Shown here: piece by piece, positions 1 through 6,987 of the stretch
How positions within the stretch are numbered: the stretch's first letter is position 1
Layout: each line of letters opens with the position of its first letter
Source: Deferribacteres bacterium
GTDB lineage: Bacteria; Nitrospirota; Thermodesulfovibrionia; UBA6902
Assembly (NCBI GenBank): GCA_013152795.1
Contig: JAADFS010000021.1
Coordinates: 1-13,770, forward strand
Direction: 5' to 3'
Length of the DNA: 13,770 nt
Position numbers and translations under genes: made by a program
Notes under the pieces: generated by a model
What the model was told of the DNA's origin: nothing
Database searches by the model: none
The model's input: the letters and a program-made list of their open reading frames with translations, nothing else

Positions 1-479
1 GCGCAGTCCGCTGTGCTTCCCCTTATTTTTTCAATCGTATGAGGCAGGACAGGGAGGATTGCGGAGAGGTTTTCCTTCACGGCGGCGGGGCTTCCCGGAA
101 GATTGATTATGAGGGTCCTGCCCCTTATGCCGGCAACCGCCCTTGAGAGCATTGCAAAAGGCGTCTTTCTGAGCCCCTCCAGGCGCATGGCCTCAGCCAT
201 GCCCGGTATCTCCCTCTGAATAACCTCGCGTGTTGCATCAGGCGTCACATCCCTGGGAGAGACGCCGGTGCCGCCGGTGGTAATGACGATGTCTATCTTC
301 CTCCTGCATAGTGAGATAAGTTTTTTCCTGATCAGGGCCTTTTCATCCGGCAGGATATCGTAACTCACCACCTCCGCGTCTATTTTCCTCATCAGCCTTT
401 CAACCGCCGGGCCGCTTGCATCCTCTCTCAGGCCCTTTGCCCCCTTGTCGCTTAATGTGAGCACGGCAACCTTAATCAT
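1..479 (-). CDS. mogA: MogA/MoaB-family molybdopterin biosynthesis protein (3' end cut by window edge)
   Basis: Reading leftward from the ATG at 479 gives an uninterrupted 159 codons beginning MIKVAVLTLSDKGAKGLRED, with the family hallmarks TTGGTG (about residues 68-73, phosphate/substrate loop), a downstream SPRDVTPDAT segment, and NLPGSPAAVKENL near the C-terminus. Mog-type proteins adenylylate molybdopterin before molybdenum insertion in the cytoplasm; family members are about 160-195 aa, so only the last few residues are probably missing. The start codon shares one base with the stop of the upstream MOSC gene (TGATG), which suggests translational coupling and a joint role in molybdenum-cofactor metabolism. 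The LTLSDKG opening is closer to MogA than to MoaB as I know the families, but the assignment between the two is not certain; membership of the MoCF-binding family is. Confidence 0.9.
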   Translation of the reverse strand, partial: MIKVAVLTLSDKGAKGLREDASGPAVERLMRKIDAEVVSYDILPDEKALIRKKLISLCRRKIDIVITTGGTGVSPRDVTPDATREVIQREIPGMAEAMRLEGLRKTPFAMLSRAVAGIRGRTLIINLPGSPAAVKENLSAILPVLPHTIEKIRGSTADC

Positions 480-946
480 CACGCCTTCCCCGATCCTTCA
501 ACGCGTATCCCGTCTCCTACCCTGATCGTTCCGCCTTTGATCACCTTCACAAAAATACCCTCCCTGGGCATTACGCAGTCCCCTGCCTGCTCGTAAATCG
601 CGCAGCGGGAATGGCAGAGTTTGCCGATCTGGCTGACCTCCAGTTCCACGGCGTCGCCGATGGTTATTTTTGTCCCTACAGGCAGAACAGGCAGTTCAAC
701 GCCCTCGGTCGTTATATTCTCGGCAAAATCCCCGGGGCCGACCTTCAGGCCCATTGCCTGCATCTTCCTTATGCTTTCAAGCGCGAGCAGGCTGACCTGC
801 CTGTGCCACCTGCCTGATGCATGTGCATCGCCCTCGATCCCGTAATCGTCCTTTAACACAGCGGTGTCAACCGGCCTTTTCCTGACTCCCTTTCTGCCGC
901 TTATGTTTATTGAAACGACCCTGGCCGCCATACCAGTCCCTTCCAT
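479..946 (-). CDS. MOSC-domain protein (small, stand-alone)
   Basis: A 155-aa single-domain MOSC protein. Visible family features are the N-terminal SGRKGVRKRPV strand, GIEGDAHA followed by HRQVSLLALESI, GDFAENITTEGVEL, and the C-terminal GKLCHSRCAIYEQAGDC with VMPREGIFVKV. The conserved cysteines in that last block are the likely sulfur-carrying or metal-binding positions. MOSC domains occur in Moco sulfurases and related proteins that handle sulfur or the molybdenum cofactor; the exact reaction of these short proteins is not established. A second ATG at 931 (sixth codon, MAARVVSIN) is preceded by GGAAGGG at a suitable distance, whereas the ATG at 946 has only an A/T-rich stretch upstream, so 931 is the more likely start. 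Its stop overlaps the start of the Mog gene by one base. A repeat-filled 128-bp spacer separates it from metG. Confidence 0.88.
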   Translation of the reverse strand: MEGTGMAARVVSINISGRKGVRKRPVDTAVLKDDYGIEGDAHASGRWHRQVSLLALESIRKMQAMGLKVGPGDFAENITTEGVELPVLPVGTKITIGDAVELEVSQIGKLCHSRCAIYEQAGDCVMPREGIFVKVIKGGTIRVGDGIRVEGSGKA

Positions 947-963
947 TGAAAAAATAATTCAGT

Positions 964-1011
964 AGGGGGGTAACTCCCCCTCCCCATCCCTCCCCCGTCA
1001 AGGGGGAGGGG
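964..1011. repeat. C/G-rich palindromic intergenic repeat
   Basis: Within the metG-MOSC spacer, CCCTCCCCC at 988-996 pairs perfectly with GGGGGAGGG at 1002-1010 across the 5-base loop GTCAA. A second small palindrome (GGGGG 966-970, loop TAACT, CCCCC 976-980) lies directly beside it. The arms are not followed by a T-run on either strand, so it does not look like an ordinary intrinsic terminator. A diverged element of the same layout sits at 4228-4276. It is probably a dispersed intergenic repeat; it could still stall transcription or protect the metG mRNA end. Confidence 0.7.
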
Positions 1012-1028
1012 GTTCATTCTGCACCCTT

Positions 1029-1075
1029 AACTCAGAACTCAGAACTTTGAACTCAGAACCCGCAACCCGCAACTC
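1029..1075. repeat. Seven-base tandem repeat, 6.7 copies
   Basis: Seven-base units all beginning AAC follow each other without gaps: AACTCAG at 1029, 1036 and 1050, AACTTTG at 1043, AACCCGC at 1057 and 1064, and a final partial AACTC at 1071. The array abuts and touches the stop codon of metG (1075-1077), so it starts exactly where coding ends. Variation lies in the four bases after AAC. There is no spacer/repeat alternation, so it is not a CRISPR. It resembles the short heptameric tandem repeats known from some bacterial spacers, such as the STRR repeats of filamentous cyanobacteria. Confidence 0.85.
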
Positions 1076-3042
1076 TATCTAATCACAGCCCCTTCTTCTA
1101 TATCCCTGTCCGGGATCAGTATGGATAACTCCCCATTGCTGCCCGAGGCCGCAAGCAGCATGCCCTGCGACTCCACGCCCATCAACTTTGCCGGTTTGAG
1201 GTTTGTAACCACCGCTATCTTTTTCCCGATCAGTTCCTCCGGCGTATACGACCTGCCGATTCCGGCCACTATCTGCCTGCCCTCGCCTGTATCCACCCGG
1301 AGCCTGATCAGCTTCTCAGAGCCCTTGATCCGCTCCGCGTGGAGAACCCTGCCGATCTTAAGCTGCACCCTTGCAAAGTCGCTGATCGTTATCAGGTTGT
1401 CCTTTTCGGCCCCCTTTCCGCCTTTCTTTTCCGGAGGCGTGGGGGCCTTGTCTCCTGCAGGGGCTTTTTTCCCGAAGTTTTTCTTTAAGTCTATCCTGGG
1501 AAACAGGGCACTGCCTTTTTGTATCCTTGTGCCCGCCTTAAGCCATCCCCACACGCCGGCCTCCCGGAGTTTCAGGCCGCCTATTTTCTGCCCGATGCCG
1601 AGCTGGGCCCAGATATTATCCGCTGTATCAGGCATGAACGGCCAGAGATAAACGGACAGGAGCCTCAATGATTCGGCAAGGGTGTAGAGGATATTGGAGA
1701 GAGTGTCTTCATCTTTTTCCTTCCACGGGACAGTTGCGGCGATATACTCGTTTACCTCACCCATGACCTTCCACAGGTGCGTCAATGCCTGGTGAAACTG
1801 CACCCTGCCCAGATATCCGTCAAGGGCCGCGGCCGTGCCCGTGTCGGATTCACCGGAAAACCATGCCCTGACCTTCCCCTCCAGGTCTTCCCTGTCCCTG
1901 GCCTGCACAGGCGCGGGGATCGTCCCGTCCCTGTATTTTTCTATCATGGTCAGTGTGCGGCTCAGGAGGTTGCCGAGGTCATTTGCAAGGTCGGTGTTGA
2001 TACGCTTTGCCAGGGCCTCCTCTGAAAAGTCGCCGTCAAGCCCGAAGGGCACCTCCCTGAAGAGAAAATACCTGAAGGCATCCACCCCGTATTTATCCGC
2101 CATTGCGGCCGGGTCGACGACATTGCCGAGGGACTTTGACATCTTCTCCCCGTTGACCGTCCACCAGCCGTGGGCGAAGATGTTTCCGGGCAACTGCCAT
2201 TCCAGGGCCATGAGCATCGTCGACCAGTAAACGGCATGGGTCGTGAGAATATCCTTGCCCACGAGGTGGTGCTCAGCAGGCCACCAGTCACCGCCGTTTC
2301 CCGCAGCCGGGGAGAGGTATCTGGTCGCGGAGTAGTAGTTCAGCAATGCATCAAACCATACATAGGCGACAAACTCATCATCAAAGGGAAGCGGCACACC
2401 CCACGAAAGCCTGGACTTGGGCCTTGAGATACACAGGTCTCCCAGCTCGTTGTTTTTCAGAAAGCCCAGTACCTCGTTCCTGCGTGTCTCGGGCAGTATG
2501 TAAGACGGGTTGTCCTCAATATACCTGATGAGCCTGTCCTGGTATTTCGACATGAGAAAGAAATAGTTTTCCTCCTGTATCTGCTCCACAGGCCGCCTGC
2601 ATTCAGGGCACAGGCCGCCTGTTATCTCCTTCTCCGTCCAGAATCTTTCATCAGGCGTGCAGTACCAGCCCGAGTACGCCCGCTTGACTATCTCCCCTTT
2701 TTCAAGGAGGCGCTGCAGGACTTCCTGAACGGTTTTCTTATGCTCAGGGTCGGTCGTGCGGATGAATGCATCGTTTGAGATATTCAGCTTTCTCCAGAGT
2801 GCCCTGAAATTCTCAACCATTATATCCGCGTGCTCCTGCGGTGTCCTTCCCCTCTCGCGTGCGGCCTTGTCGACCTTCTGGCCGTGTTCATCCGTGCCTG
2901 TCAGGAAAAATACATCCTTTCCCTTCAGCCTGTTGTATCTTGCAAGGATGTCCGCCGCGATCGTTGTATACGCATGCCCGATATGGGGGACATCGTTGAC
3001 ATAATAAATGGGCGTGGTGATATAAAACCTGTTCTTTCTCAT
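1075..3042 (-). CDS. metG: Methionine--tRNA ligase (MetG) with C-terminal tRNA-binding domain
   Basis: A complete 655-aa class I aminoacyl-tRNA synthetase that charges tRNA-Met in the cytoplasm. The signature HIGH is at residues 20-23 (PHIGHAYTT) and KMSKS at 300-304 (NGEKMSKSLGN). The knuckle region has C128, D131, C145 and C148 (WYCTPDERF then CPECRR), so one cysteine of the classic Cys4 zinc knuckle is an aspartate, a pattern common in bacterial enzymes of this length. After a Lys/Pro-rich linker (about 515-547), residues 548-655 form a Trbp111-like OB-fold tRNA-binding domain (ISDFARVQLKIGRV ... VTNLKPAKLMGVESQGMLLAA). The start lies 3 bases after the ricT stop, so the two are almost certainly co-transcribed. 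In B. subtilis metG likewise follows the tmk-holB-ricT cluster. The heptamer array begins at its stop codon. Confidence 0.97.
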   Translation of the reverse strand: MRKNRFYITTPIYYVNDVPHIGHAYTTIAADILARYNRLKGKDVFFLTGTDEHGQKVDKAARERGRTPQEHADIMVENFRALWRKLNISNDAFIRTTDPEHKKTVQEVLQRLLEKGEIVKRAYSGWYCTPDERFWTEKEITGGLCPECRRPVEQIQEENYFFLMSKYQDRLIRYIEDNPSYILPETRRNEVLGFLKNNELGDLCISRPKSRLSWGVPLPFDDEFVAYVWFDALLNYYSATRYLSPAAGNGGDWWPAEHHLVGKDILTTHAVYWSTMLMALEWQLPGNIFAHGWWTVNGEKMSKSLGNVVDPAAMADKYGVDAFRYFLFREVPFGLDGDFSEEALAKRINTDLANDLGNLLSRTLTMIEKYRDGTIPAPVQARDREDLEGKVRAWFSGESDTGTAAALDGYLGRVQFHQALTHLWKVMGEVNEYIAATVPWKEKDEDTLSNILYTLAESLRLLSVYLWPFMPDTADNIWAQLGIGQKIGGLKLREAGVWGWLKAGTRIQKGSALFPRIDLKKNFGKKAPAGDKAPTPPEKKGGKGAEKDNLITISDFARVQLKIGRVLHAERIKGSEKLIRLRVDTGEGRQIVAGIGRSYTPEELIGKKIAVVTNLKPAKLMGVESQGMLLAASGSNGELSILIPDRDIEEGAVIR

Positions 3043-3045
3043 CGG

Positions 3046-4140
3046 CTAATGTTTCTTCTTTTTCCAGAACCTCCTGCGCTTGCTGAAAGGCCTGCCCTTG
3101 TCCCGCTGGGGGTTGCCGTCTGTCTCTTCGCCCTCCCGGGGTTCAGCGGCAGAGGGCTCCGGTTGTTCCCGGGGCTGCCTTTCGCCGGTGGCTGCAGCGG
3201 GGTTCTTTTTTCTCCTCCTGCGTTTCCGCCTCCGCGGCCTCTGCTTCCCGGCACCCTGTTCAGGCTGTGCAGAGGCGTCCGTTTTTTTCTCTTCCCCCGC
3301 GGCGACGCCGACCAATGCAGCAGAGTCCTGCTCCACTGTATCCTCAGTAGTAATTTTATCCATATCCCCCGCCTGGATATCATCCCCGGCGGCTGCATTC
3401 TCTCCGTCGGGTGCGGAGTCCCCGGTCTTTTCATCATCGGCATCCCTGTATTCATAACCGAGACAGCACATCAGCCTCCCGCAGATGCCCGAAAGCTTGC
3501 TCTGGTTTATTGACAGCTCCTGCTCCTTGGCCATCCTGATCGTTATGGGCTCAAATGATGTAAGAAACTGGCTGCAGCATGTCTGCCTGCCGCAGACCCC
3601 TATGCCGCCAAGCATCTTCACCTCGTCCCTTACCCCTATCTGCCTCATCTCAATCCGTGTCTTGAATCTTGCGGCAAGGTCCCTCACAAGGGCCCTGAAA
3701 TCTATGCGGCCGTCGGCGGTGAAATAAAAAATAAGCCTCTTCCTGTCAAGCGTACTCTCCGTGGTCACGACCTTCATCTGGAGGTTGTACTCCTTTGCCT
3801 TTTCAACGCAAAAGGCCTTTGCCTCCTCCTCCAGCACCTGGTTGTTCCTGACCGTCTCAAAGTCCTCTTCCGTGGCCACCCTGATAACCTTCTTAAGAGG
3901 CTCTTTCGGGTTTTCGATCGTATGCCTGGGCAGGGCAACAGACCCCAGGCTCAGGCCCATCTCGGATTCGACTACCACCTTTGTGCCGCGGGACACATCA
4001 ATATCGCCGATTTCAAATGTATATATTCTCCCGCACGGCCTGAACCTTATACCAACCACTGTATGTCCCTCTGAGGCCTCGGCCTCAGGCTCTTTCGGTG
4101 TCTCTGATACACTGCTGTTGTCTGAATTGTTCTCCGCCAT
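3046..4140 (-). CDS. ricT: PSP1-domain protein of the RicT (YaaT) family with long charged tail
   Basis: A 364-aa protein. Residues about 27-230 are the RicT/YaaT core with the PSP1 domain (VVGIRFRPCGRIYTFE ... GIGVCGRQTCCSQFL ... GICGRLMCCLGYEY). The six cysteines C183, C188, C189, C220, C225 and C226 sit in the two conserved motifs; in Bacillus the Ric proteins form an Fe-S-binding complex that works with RNase Y in mRNA processing and affects biofilm and sporulation decisions. Outside Firmicutes the role is not well known. The first 26 residues are acidic. The last ~130 are low-complexity: acidic to about 275, then two basic clusters (RPRRRKRRRRKK at 301-312 and RRRFWKKKKH at the end), which look nucleic-acid-binding. 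Bacillus RicT lacks such a tail. The gene lies between holB and metG as in Bacillus. A GGGGGACGG stretch precedes the ATG by about 8 bases. Confidence 0.92.
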   Translation of the reverse strand: MAENNSDNSSVSETPKEPEAEASEGHTVVGIRFRPCGRIYTFEIGDIDVSRGTKVVVESEMGLSLGSVALPRHTIENPKEPLKKVIRVATEEDFETVRNNQVLEEEAKAFCVEKAKEYNLQMKVVTTESTLDRKRLIFYFTADGRIDFRALVRDLAARFKTRIEMRQIGVRDEVKMLGGIGVCGRQTCCSQFLTSFEPITIRMAKEQELSINQSKLSGICGRLMCCLGYEYRDADDEKTGDSAPDGENAAAGDDIQAGDMDKITTEDTVEQDSAALVGVAAGEEKKTDASAQPEQGAGKQRPRRRKRRRRKKNPAAATGERQPREQPEPSAAEPREGEETDGNPQRDKGRPFSKRRRFWKKKKH

Positions 4141-4166
4141 TTATTTTTCCGTCCCCCCTCTCCCTG

Positions 4167-4191
4167 CACCCCTCCAGCCACAGGTGGGGTG
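4167..4191. repeat. Small C/G-rich palindrome upstream of ricT
   Basis: CACCCC at 4167-4172 pairs with GGGGTG at 4186-4191 around a 13-base loop, in the 142-bp holB-ricT spacer. It lies close to the ricT start, so it could fold in the mRNA leader. The composition resembles the other C/G-rich intergenic repeats here, and it may be a relic of one. Confidence 0.4.
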
Positions 4192-4227
4192 ACCTGACAG
4201 TCGGTTTTTATCCGGCAAGGCGGCATT

Positions 4228-4276
4228 ATTCTGTCTGTCCCCTTTCCCTCAATGAGGAAGGGCGGGGTGGGGGTGT
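4228..4276. repeat. Diverged copy of the C/G-rich palindromic repeat
   Basis: The plus strand reads CCCCTTTCCCTC, loop AAT, then GAGGAAGGGCGGGG and a G-rich flank, giving an imperfect hairpin. Read on the minus strand it has the same order of C-rich lead-in, C-arm, short loop containing TGA, and G-arm as the element at 964-1011. It separates the holB 3' part from ricT, the only large gap in the tmk-metG run. It is likely the same dispersed repeat family in inverse orientation. No T-run follows on the minus strand, so I do not call a terminator. Confidence 0.5.
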
Positions 4277-4282
4277 ATTTTT

Positions 4283-4543
4283 CTAATTGTTTCTCCTGCC
4301 GAGCATTTTTTTCAGCAGCATGCTTGTGTAGTTGAAAGTCAACTGCCTGTTCAGGTTGAAATCGAGTTTCCTTTTTATATTATAAAGCTCCCGTCCGAGT
4401 TTTAGTATATCTTTCAGCGCCGCCCCACTGCATATCTCCCTTATCTCATGCTCTCTGTCGCGGTTGATCAGGAAATCCGCCCTCCCTGTCGCCTTGAATA
4501 CCGCGATATCCCGCAGCCACATCTCACCCCAGTCAAACCATTT
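4283..4543 (-). pseudogene. holB: holB 3' part: C-terminal domain of DNA polymerase III delta', out of frame
   Basis: The open frame (from 4543, after a TAG; first ATG at 4522) encodes WFDWGEMWLRDIAVFKATG onward and ends LLKKMLGRRNN. WLRD at the start and the helical stretch ending in NRQLTFNYTSMLLKKML match the C-terminal oligomerisation helices of bacterial delta' (clamp-loader collar). It is in the +1 frame relative to the 260-aa upstream part, and the frames overlap for a few codons. Dropping one A from the GAAATGG at about 4540-4544 would join them as ...RDEIE-WFDWGEMWLRD..., giving a delta' of about 340 aa, the usual length. Separate translation from ATG 4522 is possible but GGGGTG lies only 2 bases before it, too near for a good ribosome binding site. 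A sequencing or assembly error, a real frameshift, or recoding all remain open. Confidence 0.8.
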
Positions 4544-5315
4544 CTATCTCATCCCTGTCATCCCATGCATCCTCTTCAACCCTGCCGAGCATCCGCCTGA
4601 ATATTTCAAATGACCGGTCTCTCTGCGCAATCAGGTTTTCATCAAGGGCATGGCCCAAGCGCCCGCCTGAGAGCACGCTCAGGAGCGTGGATTTATCACT
4701 GTCGGACTTCTCCAGCCTTTCTTTGAGCAGTTCCTGCATCAGGTCCACGGGCAGGGGGGTGAAATTTATCCTCTGGCATCTCGAGCGGATGGTCGCAAGC
4801 ATTACGTCGGGCCTGGAGGTGATCAGTATCAGGATGCTCCGGGGGGCCGGCTCCTCAAGGGTCTGCAGGAAGGCATTGGAGGCGGACTGATTGAGCCTGT
4901 CTGCATTGTCGATAATCGCCACCTTCCACCTGCCCTCAAACGGCTTGTACGACAGGGATTCCTCAAGCTGCCTTATGGCCGAGACCGTTATCTGCCCGCC
5001 GTCGCCCTCCGGCCTGATTATAAATACATCCGGGTGGCTGGCCCTGTCCGTCTTTGTGCAGGAGGGGCATCTGTCGCATGCATCTATATCGCCGGCATCC
5101 GCTGCTGCGCCGCCCTCTTTCGTGCCTGCGGAGAACAGGTCCCCGCCGCCTGTTCCGCGGCAGTTGAGCGCCTTTGCAAAATTAAGCGCGGTAAGCCGCT
5201 TGCCGATTCCCTCGTCACCTGCAAAGAGCATGGCGTGGGGGATGCGGTTTTTCATGATACAGCCCTTCAGTATGCTTATGGCCTTTTCCTGGCCGATTAT
5301 CTCTCTAAATGCCAT
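4533..5315 (-). CDS. holB: DNA polymerase III delta' subunit, N-terminal and middle domains (interrupted)
   Basis: This 260-aa reading frame holds AAA+ domains I and II of the clamp-loader subunit delta', which helps load the sliding clamp at the replication fork. Visible are the opening FREIIGQEKAISILKG, a P-loop GDEGIGKR at 33-40, a four-cysteine zinc module (C52, C80, C83, C86) enlarged by a Gly/Ala-rich insert at about 54-79, the Walker-B-like IIDNADRL at 134-141, NAFLQTLEEP, and the RFC-box-like SRC at 178-180. The frame stops at 4533 just before the collar domain, which continues in another frame. Its start overlaps the tmk stop by 11 bases, with GGAAGGG just upstream of the ATG. Placement beside tmk is the classic bacterial arrangement. 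Because delta' is essential in studied bacteria, a true null is unlikely. Confidence 0.92.
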   Translation of the reverse strand: MAFREIIGQEKAISILKGCIMKNRIPHAMLFAGDEGIGKRLTALNFAKALNCRGTGGGDLFSAGTKEGGAAADAGDIDACDRCPSCTKTDRASHPDVFIIRPEGDGGQITVSAIRQLEESLSYKPFEGRWKVAIIDNADRLNQSASNAFLQTLEEPAPRSILILITSRPDVMLATIRSRCQRINFTPLPVDLMQELLKERLEKSDSDKSTLLSVLSGGRLGHALDENLIAQRDRSFEIFRRMLGRVEEDAWDDRDEIEMV

Positions 5316-5931
5316 GACACCCTTCCATTATCTTTCGTATCTCCATGCCGACCTCGCCGGCGCTTCGTGATGCATCGATGACCTTCACCCGTTCAGGCTC
5401 CCTACCGGCGATCTCGAGAAATCCCCTTCTGACACGGTTGTGAAATTCCACGGCCTCAAGCTCAAACCTGTCTTCTTTGCGGGCATGCCTGTTTCTCCTG
5501 AGACCCTCCTCCACATCGATATCCAGCAGGAAAGTCAGGAAAGGCTTTATCCCCGGCACCACGATTTCATTAAGCGTGTTTATAATACCCAAATCAATCC
5601 CTCTTGCATATCCCTGGTACGCCACGGTCGAATCCGTGAAGCGGTCGGTTATTACAACAGCCCCCCTGCGTATCGCGGGCTCAATGACCTCTTTTACGAG
5701 CTGCGCCCTTGATGAATAATACAGCAGGAGTTCTGTAAGGGGCTCCATGTGGTTCTGCGGCTCAAGGAGCAGGCCTCTGATCTTTTCTCCTATCCTCGTG
5801 CCGCCCGGCTCCGCGGTCTCAAGCACATCATATCCCCTGTCCCTGAGATATTCCGCAAGGAGCCTTGCCTGCGTGGTCTTGCCCGAACCCTCGATCCCTT
5901 CAAAGGATATAAGCCCCTTAACCCCCGGCAT
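5305..5931 (-). CDS. tmk: Thymidylate kinase
   Basis: A complete 208-aa dTMP kinase, which phosphorylates dTMP to dTDP for DNA synthesis. Residues 11-20 are the P-loop EGIEGSGKTT; EPGGTRIGEKIR (41-52) and the DRF motif at 96-98 (VVITDRFTDSTVAYQGYARG) bind nucleotide and dTMP; the lid at about 143-156 is Arg-rich (GLRRNRHARKEDRF). Length is typical. The gene overlaps the preceding MetE-like gene by 14 bases and holB by 11, which indicates one transcript and coupled translation. AAGGAG occurs 13 bases before the ATG, rather far, but no better in-frame start fits the conserved KGLISFEG opening. Confidence 0.97.
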   Translation of the reverse strand: MPGVKGLISFEGIEGSGKTTQARLLAEYLRDRGYDVLETAEPGGTRIGEKIRGLLLEPQNHMEPLTELLLYYSSRAQLVKEVIEPAIRRGAVVITDRFTDSTVAYQGYARGIDLGIINTLNEIVVPGIKPFLTFLLDIDVEEGLRRNRHARKEDRFELEAVEFHNRVRRGFLEIAGREPERVKVIDASRSAGEVGMEIRKIMEGCHGI

Positions 5932-6940
5932 AGCGGTTTCTCAACTCCTTGAGCAGGGAGAACACCTTTATCGTATCCTCTGTATTCAGCGAGCCCGCGC
6001 CGCAGGACGGGGTTATGAGCGCCTGCCGCCTGAGCCTGTCTCGCGGAATCCCGGCCTCTTCAAGGGATGACAGCCCCCGTTCAAGCTGTTCCTGCAGGCC
6101 GCGGAGGTTCACCTCCCGGATCGCCTCTGTTGTAGGGACCACACCCCATGCTATATAGCCGCCGTTCTCTATAAAGGCCTTCATCTCATCGGGATATATG
6201 CCCAGTGTGTCCCAGAAAAAATAGGAGTCGTAGTTAAACACGTCTATGCCTGAGCCGAGCACAAGGGGCCAGTCCGCCTTGCCGCAGCAGTGAATGCCGG
6301 CTATTGCGCCGCATGCCTTGACATGACCAACGATCTCCCTGAGCATCCTGGATGCCTCCTCATGGCTTACCCCTATGTATGCGGATGTCCCCAGGGCCGA
6401 AAGGATCGGCTCGTCGATGAATATCAGCACATTCTCCGCATAGGGCCTGAGCGCTTCGATCTGCCATGCGGCCTTGCCCTTGAGCAGCTCAAGAGACAGT
6501 TCCCTCAGTTCATCGTCAAAATAAATCGGCCGCTTCTGATCGTCCGTGAGGGACAATGTGAATGTCAGCGGGCCCGTGATATGGCCTTTTACAGTCTCAA
6601 GCCTCCGGTCCCGCCCGGCGAGGATATCGATAAACGCATGCAGCCCCGCCGCATATTCCCTTGAAACAGGGAAGCCGGAATTCCCTGCAACGGCCTCGTA
6701 AAACACGGTCAGGGCCTGTTCATCCGGCTGGTGTTGCACATGGATGGTCTCGTCTTCAATCCTCACAAACGGGAAGCCCTCGGAGTACTGCGGCACCATG
6801 AGCTCCAGGAAGCTCCTGTGGGGAAGCTGGGGCCAGAACGGTATATCCACGGAATCGAGGATGATTCTGCATGCCTCTGCCGGGTCGGTGTGCGGCAGGC
6901 TGCCTATTCCTGTTGTATTGAAACTCTGAAACATAACCAT
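5918..6940 (-). CDS. MetE/UROD-superfamily protein, core methionine synthase-like
   Basis: A 340-aa TIM-barrel protein resembling only the catalytic half of cobalamin-independent methionine synthase. It has the opening TTGIGSLPHTDPAEA, GHITGPLTFTLSL (119-131), the IDEP motif at 175-178, an H-x-C pair (H217 and C219 in GIHCCGKADW) and PSCGAGS with C313; these match the MetE zinc ligands His, Cys and the last Cys, and D238 may replace the third. There is no N-terminal folate-binding half. Short "core" MetE proteins have been described in archaea and in Dehalococcoides that take the methyl group from a corrinoid protein rather than from folate, so a methyltransferase role is plausible but substrate is unproven. 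The ATG at 6940 has GGAG eight bases upstream. It lies between rnr (47-bp gap) and tmk (14-bp overlap). Confidence 0.8.
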   Translation of the reverse strand: MVMFQSFNTTGIGSLPHTDPAEACRIILDSVDIPFWPQLPHRSFLELMVPQYSEGFPFVRIEDETIHVQHQPDEQALTVFYEAVAGNSGFPVSREYAAGLHAFIDILAGRDRRLETVKGHITGPLTFTLSLTDDQKRPIYFDDELRELSLELLKGKAAWQIEALRPYAENVLIFIDEPILSALGTSAYIGVSHEEASRMLREIVGHVKACGAIAGIHCCGKADWPLVLGSGIDVFNYDSYFFWDTLGIYPDEMKAFIENGGYIAWGVVPTTEAIREVNLRGLQEQLERGLSSLEEAGIPRDRLRRQALITPSCGAGSLNTEDTIKVFSLLKELRNRYAGG

Positions 6941-6987
6941 TAATCATACTCCATGGGGAAGGCAAGTTTCAAATAATGCCGGGGAAC

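Noticed and set aside
1029..1075. CRISPR array
   Set aside because: Units are seven bases, contiguous and without spacers; no cas genes are nearby.
2830..3513. 227-codon plus-strand frame over metG/ricT
   Set aside because: It lies opposite two clearly conserved minus-strand genes; its sequence is low-complexity, Pro/Leu-rich, and fits no family. It is a shadow of the G+C-rich coding strand.
4283..4522. Independent small gene of 79 codons
   Set aside because: Its sequence continues the delta' collar domain and the upstream frame lacks exactly that part, so it is a displaced piece of holB.
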